A stretch of DNA of 64,000 bases from Mya arenaria (GCF_026914265.1 NC_069124.1:58124589-58188588), one strand, 5' to 3'. Shown: positions 51,901-62,500, counted from the first letter of the stretch. Numbers and translations are program-made. Notes: generated by a model not told the origin, from the letters alone.

Positions 51901-53797
51901 CTGAGATATTTACCTATGTGTGCTTACATGCAAAACCCTAACCAGAATTTCTAAGTCAAATAATAAAGGCCCATAATTTGCATTATATTCAAAAAAGTGT
52001 TACCTAACTTCATAAATTTAGTAAGTTATATAGTTGGGAATACATATCTAAAGTTTCAATGCAATACATGATATCTTTGCTGAGATATTGACTTAAATGT
52101 GGTTACATGCAAAACCATAACCAGAATTTCTAAGTCGAATAATAAAGGGCAATTATTTTGCATTAAATGCAAACTAGAGTTATCTAACTTGATTAATTTA
52201 GAAGGTTGGATGGTTGTGTACCATTGTATAAAGTCTCAATGCAATACCTCAAGTAATTGCTGAGATATTAACCAATGTGTGCTTGCACGCAAAACCTTAA
52301 CCAGAATTTCTAAGTCAAATAATAAAGGGCAATTATTTGCATTAAATGCAAACTAGAGTTATCTAACTTGGTTAATTAAGTAGGTTGGATGGTTGAGTAC
52401 CATTGTATCAAGTCTCAATGCAATACCTCAAGCAGTTGCTGAGGTATTAACCTATGTGTACATGCACGCAAAACCTTAACCAGAATTTCTAAGTCAAATA
52501 ATAAAGGCCTATTATTTGCATTAAATGCAAACTAGAGTTATCTAACTTGGTTAATTAAGTAGGTTGGATGGTTGAGTACCATTGTATCAAGTCTCAATGC
52601 AATACCTCAAGTAGTTGCTGAGATATTAACTTGCACGCAAAACCTTAACCAAGGGGTGACGCCAACGCCAACGCCGACACTTGGGTGCGTAGTATAGCTC
52701 TCCTTATTCTTCGAATAGTCGAGCTAAAAATCACAGTAGAGTCATTTTTGATGTGACAGCAAGTGTTTTTGTACATCATACTTATTAATGTGTTTTCTAC
52801 AACGCAATTCTCATGTCGGTTGTGTTTTCCATCAAATTCAACATTGCCATCGCCATTTGTTGTAACTTTAAATGTCATAATTAATGATGCTCTTTCACTA
52901 ATGGTGGATTCATATTCTAGTGGTTCAACACTTCTCTGTCAATCCAGGGATTGCAGGTTTATTGACCCAGCCTAGGTGGCCAATGCACATATATGACAGT
53001 AAGAGTCGACCGATTCTATCATGATTTTTTTTTCATCCTTGTGTTTATAGGTGTCTGTCACTTTTTCTATGACTCATCCATTTCTTTCATTTGTATGTAG
53101 TAATGTATTGTGCTGCAATGATCTTTTAAAATCATTAATGCCAGCATCACAATTGCACACTTTTAAACAGACGTGTTCCTTGTGTGTCCCATGCTTGTAT
53201 CAGGTAGTTCTAAAATGGTTAATTTCTCAACATGGCCTTACCCCACATTCTCCCTTTTAAAATAAAGATATTTCCACAATTTAAAATAATAATCCTACCA
53301 AGATTTAGAAAAAGAGGAAAATTGACATGTTCATAAAAACCTTTATCGCGGTCAATGTGAATAAAAATATTACAAAAAAATCAAATCTAACAACTTGACA
53401 AAGGCTAATATAAAACACTGACTTGCATTACGCCATTAGTTTAGACAAAAATATTATACTTGAAAACCGGATTATTTTCTTTTCTGCTTTCAGTTTGAAT
53501 GTATGAATGAATTCAAACAAACTTTATCAACATTCATGTTTGCAATGCTTCATTAAAATATCAGAGCATAGAGCCTTGACAACATTTGTTGAATTTCTGA
53601 AATGTTATTTTTTTACACCACGAAATTATGTGACATTCTTGTTTAATTATTTGTTGCCGTGCAATTGCACAAGCCCAAATATGCAAAATTAAAAAAAACT
53701 ATGGGTTTGCATATAAAACTATCTTTCTACCTCCATACAGCCATTCCTCGTCATCTTCTGTGACACCCGGCGGTCTAGCCGCTGTTGTCGTCGCCAT
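33958..53797 (-). CDS. FIP1L1: Pre-mRNA 3'-end-processing factor FIP1
   Basis: Sixteen exons, high to low: 53797-53731, 50651-50618, 50214-50175, 46036-45903, 45773-45718, 45477-45349, 42661-42537, 42260-42212, 41644-41497, 40167-40088, 39268-39209, 38989-38896, 37326-37273, 36935-36867, 36227-36105, 34087-33958. All phases join; total 1392 nt, 463 residues plus stop. Order: DDEEWLYGG at the N-terminus, an acidic run, VQVTIGDIK, the Fip1 core (DKPWRKPG plus [10 protein letters not shown], about 147-172), a Pro-rich part (about 261-325), an Arg/Asp/Glu repeat part, and a Lys/Ser tail. This is the metazoan FIP1L1 layout; the human protein is about 594 residues. Fip1 is a CPSF subunit that binds poly(A) polymerase and U-rich RNA in the nucleus. 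The exon 3 to exon 4 junction is uncertain (see finding). Confidence 0.93.
34108..35950. repeat. 29-bp minisatellite, about 64 units, in the last FIP1L1 intron
   Basis: Unit GGATATTCACCACCTAGAGT plus GAACAAAAT. Variants are ACAC for ACAA, GGAAAT for GGATAT and TACACC for TTCACC, in runs that show local copying. Two units carry an inserted AAAA (near 35065 and 35885). It fills nearly all of the intron between FIP1L1 exons 15 and 16. On the transcribed strand each unit reads TTTTGTTCACTCTAG|GTGG, like a 3' splice site. Confidence 0.95.
37674..38853. mobile_element. TA-flanked inverted-repeat element in a FIP1L1 intron, 1176 bp
   Basis: Left end CCGTATTATATCATGCATAG (from 37676), right end the inverse, CTATACATGATATAATACGG (to 38851), TA at both flanks. 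Further inward GCCTGCGTCC...TCTATGCT occurs in both arms. Short frames only. The right end lies about 42 bp from exon 12. Confidence 0.85.
38405..38515. repeat. Short duplication with CAACGGTTG motifs
   Basis: TTGCAACGGTTGCAACGGTT then GACTGTCA occurs twice, about 55 bp apart, inside the 37.7-38.85 kb element. CAACGGTTG is its own inverse over most of its length. Confidence 0.6.
42537..45477 (-). CDS. FIP1L1: FIP1L1 exons 6-7: Fip1 core motif
   Basis: Exon 6 (45477-45349) reads [20 protein letters not shown] and ends DKPWRKPG; exon 7 (42661-42537) continues [20 protein letters not shown]. This is the most conserved stretch of Fip1 in animals and fungi. The intron splits it inside the Gly codon, phase 1. 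Confidence 0.93.
43074..44678 (+). mobile_element. Tandem-core element, ACAAGAGCTGTC-head family, copy B
   Basis: Head ACAAGAGCTGTCACAGAGAC; core of about eight units near 180 bp with AAAACCTTAACCAGAATTTC, AAACTAGAGTTATCTAACTT and CAAGTAGTTGCTGAGAT; tail GACGCCGACGCAGACGCC, TAGCTCTCCTTATTC, GAATAGGCGAACTA. In the intron between FIP1L1 exons 7 and 6, antisense to the gene. Confidence 0.85.
45903..46036 (-). CDS. FIP1L1: FIP1L1 exon 4: acidic run and VTIGDIK motif
   Basis: Contains eleven GAT codons in a row (45947-45979) after KDDDDDS, then [14 protein letters not shown]. The acidic run and IGDIK are conserved in Fip1. The pure GAT run is a coding trinucleotide repeat and is likely to vary in length. 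Two acceptors are possible, at 46037/46038 (ATAG) and 46032/46033 (GCAG). Confidence 0.88.
46060..48645. mobile_element. hAT-type element, 2.57 kb, no transposase seen
   Basis: Ends AGGGTTAGACACTAAC (from 46069) and GTTAGTGTCGAACCCT (to 48637), flanked by 8-bp GCTGCTAA (46060-46067 and 48638-48645). Subterminal GTAGTCC/GGACTAC motifs repeat at both ends. Frames inside are under 100 codons. It sits about 25-30 bp upstream of the acceptor of FIP1L1 exon 4. Confidence 0.82.
48675..49969 (+). mobile_element. Tandem-core element, ACAAGAGCTGTC-head family, copy C
   Basis: Head ACAAGAGCTGTCACAGAGAC, core units as in copy B, a worn tail (GACATCGACGCCAGGGTGAG, CATAGCTTTCC, GAATAGTCAAGC). In the FIP1L1 intron between exons 4 and 3. 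Confidence 0.8.
51252..52731 (+). mobile_element. Tandem-core element, ACAAGAGCTGTC-head family, copy D
   Basis: Best-kept copy. Head ACAAGAGCTGTCACAGAGAC then AGCGCGCTTGACTATTCCGC; about seven core units; tail with TAGCTC (52695) paired to GAGCTA (52721) around TATTC-TTC-GAATA, then AAAAT. In FIP1L1 intron 1. Confidence 0.85.
52898..53270 (+). mobile_element. Possible tRNA-derived SINE
   Basis: TATTCTAGTGGTTCAACACT resembles a tRNA A box with D loop, and GCAGGTTTATTGACCC, about 45 bp later, a worn B box. The 3' end is a guess. Not an intact tRNA gene: no closing acceptor stem was found. Confidence 0.4.
53731..53797 (-). CDS. FIP1L1: FIP1L1 exon 1 with start codon
   Basis: ATG at 53797-53795, then [20 protein letters not shown] followed by YGG, matching the conserved EEEWLYGG N-terminus of FIP1 proteins. 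Donor GGAG|GTAGAA. Confidence 0.92.
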
Positions 53798-54477
53798 TTT
53801 AGTTTATTTAAACGTTTGTTTCGAACTCGTCATATTTGTTTTTAACAACTACATAAATCTATCATTATCTCCAGTGTATTATATACTCTTTAAATATCTA
53901 AAGAAAGTAATAATTTTCTATCTAAATTTTGAATCTAGGAGGAATTCGAAATCACGGCTTGCATGTAAAAGCTGGCCTCCAAATACATTGTGCCCTAGAG
54001 CCATAGGTTTACCATCAGCACTGTACGTTTAGCTTTAATTGAATAACAGTCAAACGATTGTTCCAGAATAGTTCTATACTTACGGTACTAATTGCTTAGT
54101 TATGAATAAGTACTGAAATTGTCAAACTAATGTATTTATATTATGACATGATATAAATTAATTAGTTTTTTACACTTATCTCGGATATTGGCATCACCAG
54201 AATCCGTAAAGAAACCTTTGACGAAACAAACTATAAATTTATCATAAGTCAATAAATGTTAGTATTTAAAGTGGATTGATTAGCAGGTAATGGCATAAAT
54301 GCACTTATGCTATTTATGAGCCATGCACAACAAACCTGATTTCTAAACAAAAAATTTGGCAGCTAGCGTGGTGCCTATTTTATAGCTGAGTTTCACAAAT
54401 ATGAACAATAACTATTCTATTGATAATTGAGATTAAACTTTAATGTAAAGCTAACAATAACTTTGTACAGAAGTAAA

Positions 54478-54551
54478 CCTGGGCGGAAAAGTGTGCCCAG
54501 TGTGGGGAACCCCAACACATACATGGCGCTCTAACAAACTGAGCTAAGGCC
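54478..54551 (-). mobile_element. tRNA-like SINE head
   Basis: On the minus strand, GGCCTTAGCTCAGTTTGTTA then GAGCGC gives a paired D arm (GCTC/GAGC) and a good A box; GGGGTTCCCCAC is a weak B box. No 3' acceptor strand pairs with GGCCTTA, so it is a SINE or tRNA remnant. Confidence 0.45.
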
Positions 54552-54589
54552 AAAAAAATAATACCTGTGTTTCCGGTAACATGGCAAAA

Positions 54590-55850
54590 AAAAATAGGGT
54601 CGGTCGGTCGGGATTTTTTTTTTTTTTTTTTTTTACAGTTTCCATATCATGCAATTTTCTGTTGAATCAGATGAATTATGTTATATCTAAATGTATCATA
54701 ATTTACAAAAAGTCAGAGAAAAACCATTGTTTAATGTCTGAAATCATTTACTTACCTTCGACTATCATATTTTCCCGCCAATTTTGCCCATGAAATGTGG
54801 TGTTTTTTGTATACAATACTCGTTTATAAGTTGCAATCGGTTTTTAGAACAAATCCAGCGCTTCAATTTCTACAAATCTGTGATAATGTTCTACCCAAAC
54901 AGTCAATTATCAACTAAATTTGTTAATTTGCTTGAGGAAAATCGCTGTGAGCTCCTTAAACTAGGTTTTGAAGTGGAGGTAGGTTTAAAATAGAACAAGT
55001 AAACGCGGATATGGATTTTTTTTTTCTTATCTTATTTTCATACAGTCAAAGTTTCATTCATATTTATAATGAATTCAAACATTTTGGTCATTGTTATAAG
55101 ATTCTAAGACGACGATTATTGATTATTATTTTTTCGATCGTATGATATTTTCTTACCATTATAGGCAAAATCTTGGCAATCAAATGAGATCATAAGGTAT
55201 CAGACTGACCAAATTAAATACAAACCATAGCCACGCGCCTTTGATATTATCACCACTCGTGCTCTCACGTCACAAATTGTACCGTTTGATCTGCAGCTGA
55301 CACATTCCAACAAATGTGTCGTTAACTTTCGAAGGTTTTTGTTTGGGTTTCAGTTGATGGGACTTATTAAAATAGGGCAAAATAAATAACCATGAATTCA
55401 CAAAGCCTTATCGTAAGAAGCATGCATGATATACGCAGAGCCTAATTGTAAAAAGTAAGTTTTATTTTGGACATGAATAAATAACACCGCCGGCTATATT
55501 TTTAAATATTTTCATTTTAAAGACTGCGAAATGTCTCTTGTGATTAACCACGTGTTTGGACGGTAAACATGCGTTTGCCAATCGGACAGGGTTCGCCGCC
55601 CTCCGCCATTTTGTTTTCCTGTTGACATAGCGTCTCAGTTATACATTATTAGGAATGAAAGTTTATTCTCCGGGGACATAGAAAGACAAACAACGAAAAT
55701 AATAACGATATATTTAAAAAAAAAATAATTACGATAGAATTAAAATTTATTTTTTTACTACTTTTATGTTTAAAAAAAAGATAAGGGTTGGTGAGGAAAA
55801 AATAGAGTTGGTCGGGTTACCTGAAACACATGTATTTTTTTTTTTTGCCT
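54590..55850. mobile_element. Diverged inverted relative of the 22.35-kb element, ends unclear
   Basis: Read inversely, 55260-55320 has CTGCAGATCAAACGGTACAA then TTTGTGACGT, matching 22940-22970, and 55525-55580 has CCGTCCAAACACGTGG, matching near 22605. Bounded by TAGGGTCGGTCGGTCGGG with a T run on the left and GGGTTGGTGAGG...GTTGGTCGGG on the right. No coding. Confidence 0.45.
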
Positions 55851-55859
55851 AACCAGGCG

Positions 55860-57864
55860 GCTGGTTCTTTCCCACTCTCTACACACCTTCACCCATTAAC
55901 TTTTTAGACCTGCCATTTAGCACTGCCACGATTAAAGTTAACCTGAGATGTCATTTAAATTTGAATTTATGGTCTTGCTTATTTGCTTATTTACCCTGGC
56001 CTTCCAGGTTAGACTCATTTTGCTAACCTAGCTCTGACCACATGAGGTTGAGAGTTTTTGTGCAATATTTGGTACTCTGACCAATACTATTTTGACCTAT
56101 CTTCAATATGATTTTAAAATCATAGAACCTTCACTTTATACTTGATTCAATCAGAAAATAAATTGGAACATTTTTTTTTAAAGTTTGAGAAACAAAACAA
56201 AACATCTTGACTAAATATGGGTTGCAGGTCTGTAAAGTCATTATTTTTTAAGTTACTTGGATTTACCGCATTTAGTTAGTTTCAGGAGATACTACAAAAT
56301 GGAAAACTGAAGTAAAAAATAAAAGATATATTTAATATTTTTTTAAGTATTCTTTAGAAGGGAGAATAGTTATTATTTTCTAGATTATCATTTTATATAT
56401 TAATTATATGATATTTGATAATAAAAAATGGTTTTGCCTCCACCAGCTCCTATTATTCAATGATATAATAAAAAATTAGTTATTTCTTTTATTTTGCCCA
56501 CTTACTCAAATTTTTCTATTTAACAAAAATCTGATGATCAAAAGTTTAATTGATGTGGCTCTTCTGAGATTTAAAAAGTAACTTGTCACCTTGATGGAAG
56601 GAAGGACTTATTGAATGCTGACATGGGGGGTGTCCAAAATGTTTGTGGATTCCTGTATTTTTTTTTAATTATATAATAACATAACCTTAGCATGGTAGTA
56701 CTGGTTTGTAGCTTCAGTTATCTTTATTGATAGATGGCACATGCATTGGTGTGATTCATTGCATTATTATGAGTAACTACATGTATAATGCAGAAAGAAT
56801 TATGAAAGTATTTTGAATCCATCAAAAATTCTGACAATTTATATCAACTATTAGTGGGTGACCTGCTTCCAATTTTGACTAATAACTTAAATTACTTTGA
56901 GATCAAGTTTACTAAGTCAATTGAATGTATTTGTTTGTCTACTACAATGTATTTTTTTCATGTTAAATACAAATACTGTTAGAACATTTTATAAATGTTT
57001 ATATTTCTTAAAAAGTATTGTTATTTTTTTCATTCAGAACTTTAGTAATAAATGAATTAAAAACTTTCATACATTTATTTATGTGCCGTTAAGATAGTCT
57101 TTTTGTATAATATTTTGCTTTGAAATAGTTGATATGTTTTATTTTTTAATGGGGCATGTTTAACTTGCAATCACTTATTAATTTAAAATCACATGCAAAT
57201 ATTGCTTACATAAACATGTGCAGATTTTTTCTTTCCTTTCCAAAAATAAACTTTGCAGGCTCTAATACATGTATGGTAAGAATGATGTTATCAGTGTTTA
57301 TACAACACAATGGTAATAAACTGCCAGATGGCTTACTGTAAGATTTTATTGACTCAAATATGATGAACTAAGGTCTGTATTTGCGTATCTGTCTGGTAAT
57401 GTCAGGGAATGTCAAGTAATGTCAGGTAATGTCAGGTAATGTCAGGGAATGGCGTTTTACAGTGTCAATGTATAACATTCACATGTATGTAAAAAAGGAA
57501 AAGAGTTAGGATGGTGTTCGTAGCTCTTCTAGAAAAACATGTATATGGTCCCATATGCATTAAGCAAGAGCATGAACTAATATTAATATTTAGAATGGTG
57601 ATACAGTCGTCAAAAAAAAAAAAATGTCACCCCGTAACCCCATGTAATTTTTTAGATGAAAATTTAGCAATTAATTTGTATTGGCCAAATGTAAGGTGTC
57701 TAAAAGCATTTGTACATATATGTACATTGTATTTCTATATGCATCCATTGATTTCTTGCACTTATATATATTGCCATAAACTGTGATTGAGCGTCATATT
57801 GATACTTAAAGAATTGTTGGAATTATAGGTCTTTGCAAATATTCAATGCAATTTTTATTTTCCA
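55860..57864 (+). other. Intergenic or 5' UTR intron region before the IF-3-like gene
   Basis: Very AT-rich with T runs. The acceptor TTTTCCAG at 57864 shows an upstream non-coding exon must exist, but I could not place it. No other gene seen. Confidence 0.4.
57389..57455. repeat. 11-bp tandem repeat
   Basis: GGTAATGTCAG and one-base variants (GGGAATGTCAA) repeat about five times, just upstream of the IF-3-like gene. Confidence 0.75.
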
Positions 57865-57871
57865 GGCAACC

Positions 57872-59083
57872 ATGTTCAGAGCACGAGTGTTGATTAGATG
57901 CATTGGACATATCAGAACTGCCTCCATGACCCACCAACAGTTCCAGCATGTTCACCCCACCATGAATAGACTGATAACAACACTTGCGTGGCCTGAACTA
58001 TCGAGAAATTTCCACACTACTCCTGTGCCTATGAAAAAGATGGATCCAGCATTGTACCAGAAAGTCTCAGTTTTTGATGTACATGGACACTTTGTGACTG
58101 ATGTCGAGCTCTTGGTTATACAACATTTTTGTCGTAAATACAATAGGTTTACCTTTGAAGAAATTCCTGAAGAAGAACATTTAAAGATGCCAGAACCTCA
58201 CGAAAAGTTGAAACGATACAGAATAAAGGAAAAAGAAACAAAGAAAAGCCAAACAGAAAAACATGTCAAAACCGTTAAATTTGGAAAGAAAGGAGTCCGG
58301 GAAGACCCAAAGTTAAATAAAGTCACAGAATGTCTTGTGAATCATGGTGCCGTCAACATCGAGTTTTTAAAGGTACCAATATATGCATGTTTTGTATTCT
58401 TATATTAGATGGTTATTTGCTTCTTGAAAATTTTTGGCAGGTTTCTTGTATAATTAATCATGTTTTTACTATATCAGAATTTCTAATTTAGGCTCTTTAT
58501 TAAGGATTGTTGGGATAAGAGTGAGGTTTGTGCATATAAACTGGTTTAAACCCCCAGTAAATTTACATTTTACTGACCGTTCCAAGGCGGTACCTAACAA
58601 TTCTTGATAAACATACCTATTTTTTATATATATATTGTATGTATGAACTGTGCTGTTTGTGGAGTTTTGTGCTGTTCTTCTATGTTTCTTGTTTGTGATT
58701 TTGTGTTCTATGTCTTTGGCATTTGCCCAGTGCCACTAAACCGGGTTTATGTTTAAACTTTTTGCTACTGAGCTTGTTTCTGTAGCTTTTTGCATAAATT
58801 TTGGAATGACAAAAGAGGAAATGAACAAAGCTTCAGATAAAGATTAACGTAATTAAGTACTATGTATTTTTCGTTTTAGTCTGCTCCTGGTCTTAATGAG
58901 GTTCTGAGGATGTTTGGTGAGTCAAGGATAGACCCTGAAGCCAGCCAGGACAAGACGGTCATGAATGTTTCTGCCAAACCCTTAAATGCTGAATCGTTTA
59001 AAATATTACTGAAGGACATTCATGATCATGAGAGTGCTCATATCAAATCTGTGTTAGAATTATTAGACTTACAGAAGTCTTGA
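57872..59083 (+). CDS. Mitochondrial protein, probable translation initiation factor IF-3-like
   Basis: Two exons, 57872-58372 and 58880-59083, joined in phase 0 (donor TTAAAG|GTACCA, acceptor CGTTTTAG), give 234 residues. The start follows the acceptor TTTTCCAG at 57864 by seven bases. The N-terminus MFRARVLIRCIGHIRTAS is Arg-rich without acid residues, as in a mitochondrial presequence. Residues 64-120 (VFDVHGHFVTDVELLVIQHF, then EKLKRYRIKEKE) resemble the IF-3 N-domain and its basic linker, and 130-234 (VKTVKFGKKGVREDPKLNKV onward) resemble the IF-3 C-domain with its KELKF-type start. Human MTIF3 is about 278 residues. The match is by layout and scattered residues, so another mitochondrial ribosome-associated protein remains possible. 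Confidence 0.6.
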
Positions 59084-59459
59084 ACAAAATTGGATAGTAT
59101 TTCAAGTGTTACATTATAGACTGTGTAATTCTGATAATAACATGTGTTTTGATTGCAGTTATTACTTACCAGTATATACAACCTACATTATTGAACGAGG
59201 CACACACAGCAATCACCAGCTGCCAGACTGTGAATTTGATATGCTAGGAGAGAGCTTTATCCAATAGTATGACACCAGTCCGTTCCTCATGTTTTCGTGT
59301 ATTTAAAATTTAAAGTATCTATGAAAATAACAAGCATTGATGCTCTGAAAATGATTTTTTTTACCTATAGCAGCCTTTGTTCTGTCTGATTCATCAACAT
59401 GTAATTTTATTAATGGAAACATAAGACCTCTTATACTTTTCATATCATTCTTATAAACA

Positions 59460-60850
59460 ACAAGACAAGATGGCCCTAAATCACTCAGCTGAGTGAAAGC
59501 TTTAAAGTTTAAACCTTTGTTTTTTTATAAGAATGAATCATGGGTCTGGGCCTAGGGAATTTGACAAGAAGATTTTCAAAGATTTCCCTATATACTAGTA
59601 ATTCTATAGGGAACTTGTAAATCCCAGGGCATGGCCAGTTTTGTCCCCAGGGGCATACTTGTTGGAGGACCACTGTATAATGCTAAATACAAAATAAGTT
59701 TTCTTCTACAAGTTGTAGGAAACTTGTGACCACTGGGGCGGGTCCAGTTTTTACCCCAGGGGCACAATTTCATCGAACTTGATATAGAACTACTAAATGA
59801 TGATTTATACAAAATATAAAGAGTCAGGGCCAAGTGGTTTCAGACTTAAGATTTCCATAATTGGCATAATTGGAACACTTGGTAGAGGGTCACTAGGCAA
59901 TGAAACACAAAAAATATATAAGCTCAAGGCCTTATGGCTTTTGTCAAGAATAGTTTTTTCATTTCAGTTGCCATGGCAACCAGCATACATGCCATATCCC
60001 CCGGCGGGGGGAAAAATCCCCCGGAATTTCGATCCATCCCCCGATCTGCCGGCGGGAGATAAAAATCCCCCAGAATTTAAAAAAAAATAATTTTTTTTTT
60101 TTTTTTTTTTTAATTTTACATCAGGCAATAATGACAAAGTGAAACCACAGTATGTGAGTGAAACTCTCCAAAAGGAAACTTTTACAACAAGTGATCAATT
60201 AATTTGTAGTAATTATCAAAGGCAAAGAAATATTACTCTTTTGGAAGGAAGAAATTAATAATATTTATTCTATTCTCTTATTGTCTGAAAGTCATCAAAG
60301 CTGATAGAATTAAGCACAATTTTTTTAAAGACTTTGGAGGAAGGTAAATTTAATTTAATTGTCTCGAAAACATATTTTTCCAATGACGTATTTTGTTCTG
60401 CAAGTGCATTACAGTATGACATGACAGTGTATCATAAAAATATGATAAATCATGACATAAAATAATTCTGTATAATGAAAAAGTTAAGAGGTTTTCAAAG
60501 CAAACTATATGTGAATACATTTTTTCATACTTGTGTCTAAAAATACTTTAAAATTTAGCCAACTTAGACCTGCTAAAATAATCCTCCTGAATACAACCAA
60601 AATCCCCCTGAATTTTCAGCCTTTTAAACAAATCCCCCTGAATGGTCTCCAGAAAATATGGCATGTATGAACCAGTTTTGCATGGAATTCATTACTGAAC
60701 AATTCTGAAAGGGTACTATCCAAGGAATATCCCAGTGAAGTTTCATCTAAATTGACAAGGTGATTTCATCGAAGATGTTGTTTGAAGCATTTGTTGACTG
60801 ACGGACGGGCGCCAAACAGGGGGCAATCAGAAAAGCTCACCCTGAGCACT
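59460..60850 (+). mobile_element. Interspersed repeat carrying a nested insertion
   Basis: Head-like ACAAGACAAGATGGCCCTAA, AATCACTCAGCTGAGTGAAA; tail-like GACTGACGGACGGGCGCC. Interior units have GGGCATACTTGTTGGAGGAC and CCCCAGGGGCAC. It is interrupted at 59984-60669 by another element. Confidence 0.55.
59978..60675. mobile_element. Element with CATACATGCCATAT ends, nested
   Basis: CATACATGCCATATCCCCC begins at 59984 and its inverse ATATGGCATGTATG ends at 60669. AACCAG stands on both sides (59978-59983, 60670-60675) as a probable 6-bp duplication. Interior ends are rich in ATCCCCC(G/T)GAAT motifs on both sides. 686 bp, no coding. Confidence 0.65.
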
Positions 60851-60917
60851 TTTTGGATGTACCTTGTCCTGAAATCAACATGGCAGGAATATGTAGGTTC
60901 TCAGGATGTGATCAACA

Positions 60918-61162
60918 CGGGCCATATTCATAAAGCTTCTTAGTGAACATTTTCAACTTCATTAAAAAATCCAATTATTTAACAAAGGCTATTTTTTTTA
61001 ATACTCTCTTTTTCATGAAATTTATTGATATGCCTTTATTATTTGGATCTTTATCTTGCTTACTTTCATATCGTGGGTGTAAAAAAAAATCATAAGTTGC
61101 CTTTAAATTCAACTTGGTGGAAAAAAAACGCTTCACTAAGATCCTTTATGAATATACTCCCG
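60918..61162. mobile_element. Palindromic MITE, GGGCCATATTCATAAAG type
   Basis: Left CGGGCCATATTCATAAAGCT then TCTTAGTGAA, right TTCACTAAGATCCTTTATGA then ATATACTCCCG, close inverse over about 30 bp. About 245 bp. Confidence 0.7.
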
Positions 61163-61469
61163 ATTCCCCAGTTATCTGTAGTTTGAAATCCTCAAGAAAA
61201 ATAGAGCTGATCTGAATGTCTCCTTTGATCACTTTGTTTCAACTTTTAACCTGAACGAGTGGCTTAATTGAAAACACTCCCATGTTTTTATACTATGGTG
61301 AATTTTGAAATTGTTCAAGTTGTTAATGTCAGTTATATGACACATTAATTTATCACCTGACCTTTGACCCCTAAATTGTAACCTTGATATTGAATTGGCA
61401 TATCTGGAATATATGCTCTACACAATTGATTGATATGATGAATGTTTGTGCCATATAATATAAAACTAG

Positions 61470-62500
61470 AAGCACCGCAATACGACGAAACCAGGTTTTT
61501 GTTATGGGCAATCAGAAATTATAGCCAATTAATTTGTTGTATGAGCAAGTTCAATCTGCAGCTTCATATAAGCTATATTCACACTAAGATTTATCACTAT
61601 CCATCAATTCTAACTAAGCTGTTGGGCAGAAAAACATTTTTCTATTTTTAGGAACAGTGACCTTGACCCCACCTCCCAAGCTAGCTCTTCACATAAGCTA
61701 CCTTAGCTCTAATGTGAAGAGCAAGCTTGGAATTTCTTATGAGGGGGGTGGGGTCAAGGTCACTATTACTAAAATACTAGTACCTACACACAAAATTTTG
61801 TCAATATCTATCAATCCTAACTAAAGTTATTGGGCAGAAACCATTTTTCTATTTTTAGTAACAGTGACCTTGACCTTAGCTACACCCCCCTCAAAAGCAA
61901 TCCCAAGCTAGCTCTGTACATAAGCTACCTACACACCAAGTTTTATCAATATCTATCAATGCTAACAAGTAATTGGGCGGACACCATTTCTAAATTTTTA
62001 GTAACAGTGACCTTGACCTTAGCCCCACCCCCCTCAATAGCAATCCCAAGCTAGCTCTTTACATAAGCTACCCACACACCAAGTTCAATCAATATATATC
62101 AATGCTATCAAAAGTTATTTGGCAAAAAACATTTTTCTATTTCAAGAAACAGTGACATTGACCGTAGCCCCTCCTCACTCAAAAGCAATCCCAAGCTAGC
62201 TCTTCACTTGCAACTTACACACCAAGTTTCGTCAATATCTATCAATGCTAACTTATGTTATTGGGCAGAAACCATTTTTCTATTTTTAGTAACAGTGACC
62301 TTGACCTTAGTCCCAACCCTCTCAAAAGCAATCCCAAGCTAGCTCTTCCCATAAGCTACCTACACACCAAGTTACATCAATATCTATCAATGCTAACTAA
62401 ATTTATTAAACAGAAACCAATGTTTGACGCCGGCCCGCCCGTCCAGCCCAACGACAACCTCATTCTAATAACCCGGTTTTCGTTGAAAACCTGGTTAAAA
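61470..62500 (+). mobile_element. Tandem-core element with AACCAGGTTTT ends
   Basis: Left GAAACCAGGTTTTTGTTATG, right GAAAACCTGGTTA, inverse over about 11 bp. The core has about five to six units with ACAGTGACCTTGACCTTAGC, CAATCCCAAGCTAGCTCTTC, CACACCAAGTTTTATCAATA and TTGGGCAGAAACCATTTTTC. The tail has CGCCGGCCCGCCCGTCCAGC. Confidence 0.75.

Noticed and set aside
52898..52980. Intact tRNA gene
   Set aside because: A and B box-like text is present but the acceptor stem does not close; listed as possible SINE.
53760..54032. 90-codon plus frame at the FIP1L1 promoter
   Set aside because: Begins as antisense of FIP1L1 exon 1 and shows no conserved features.
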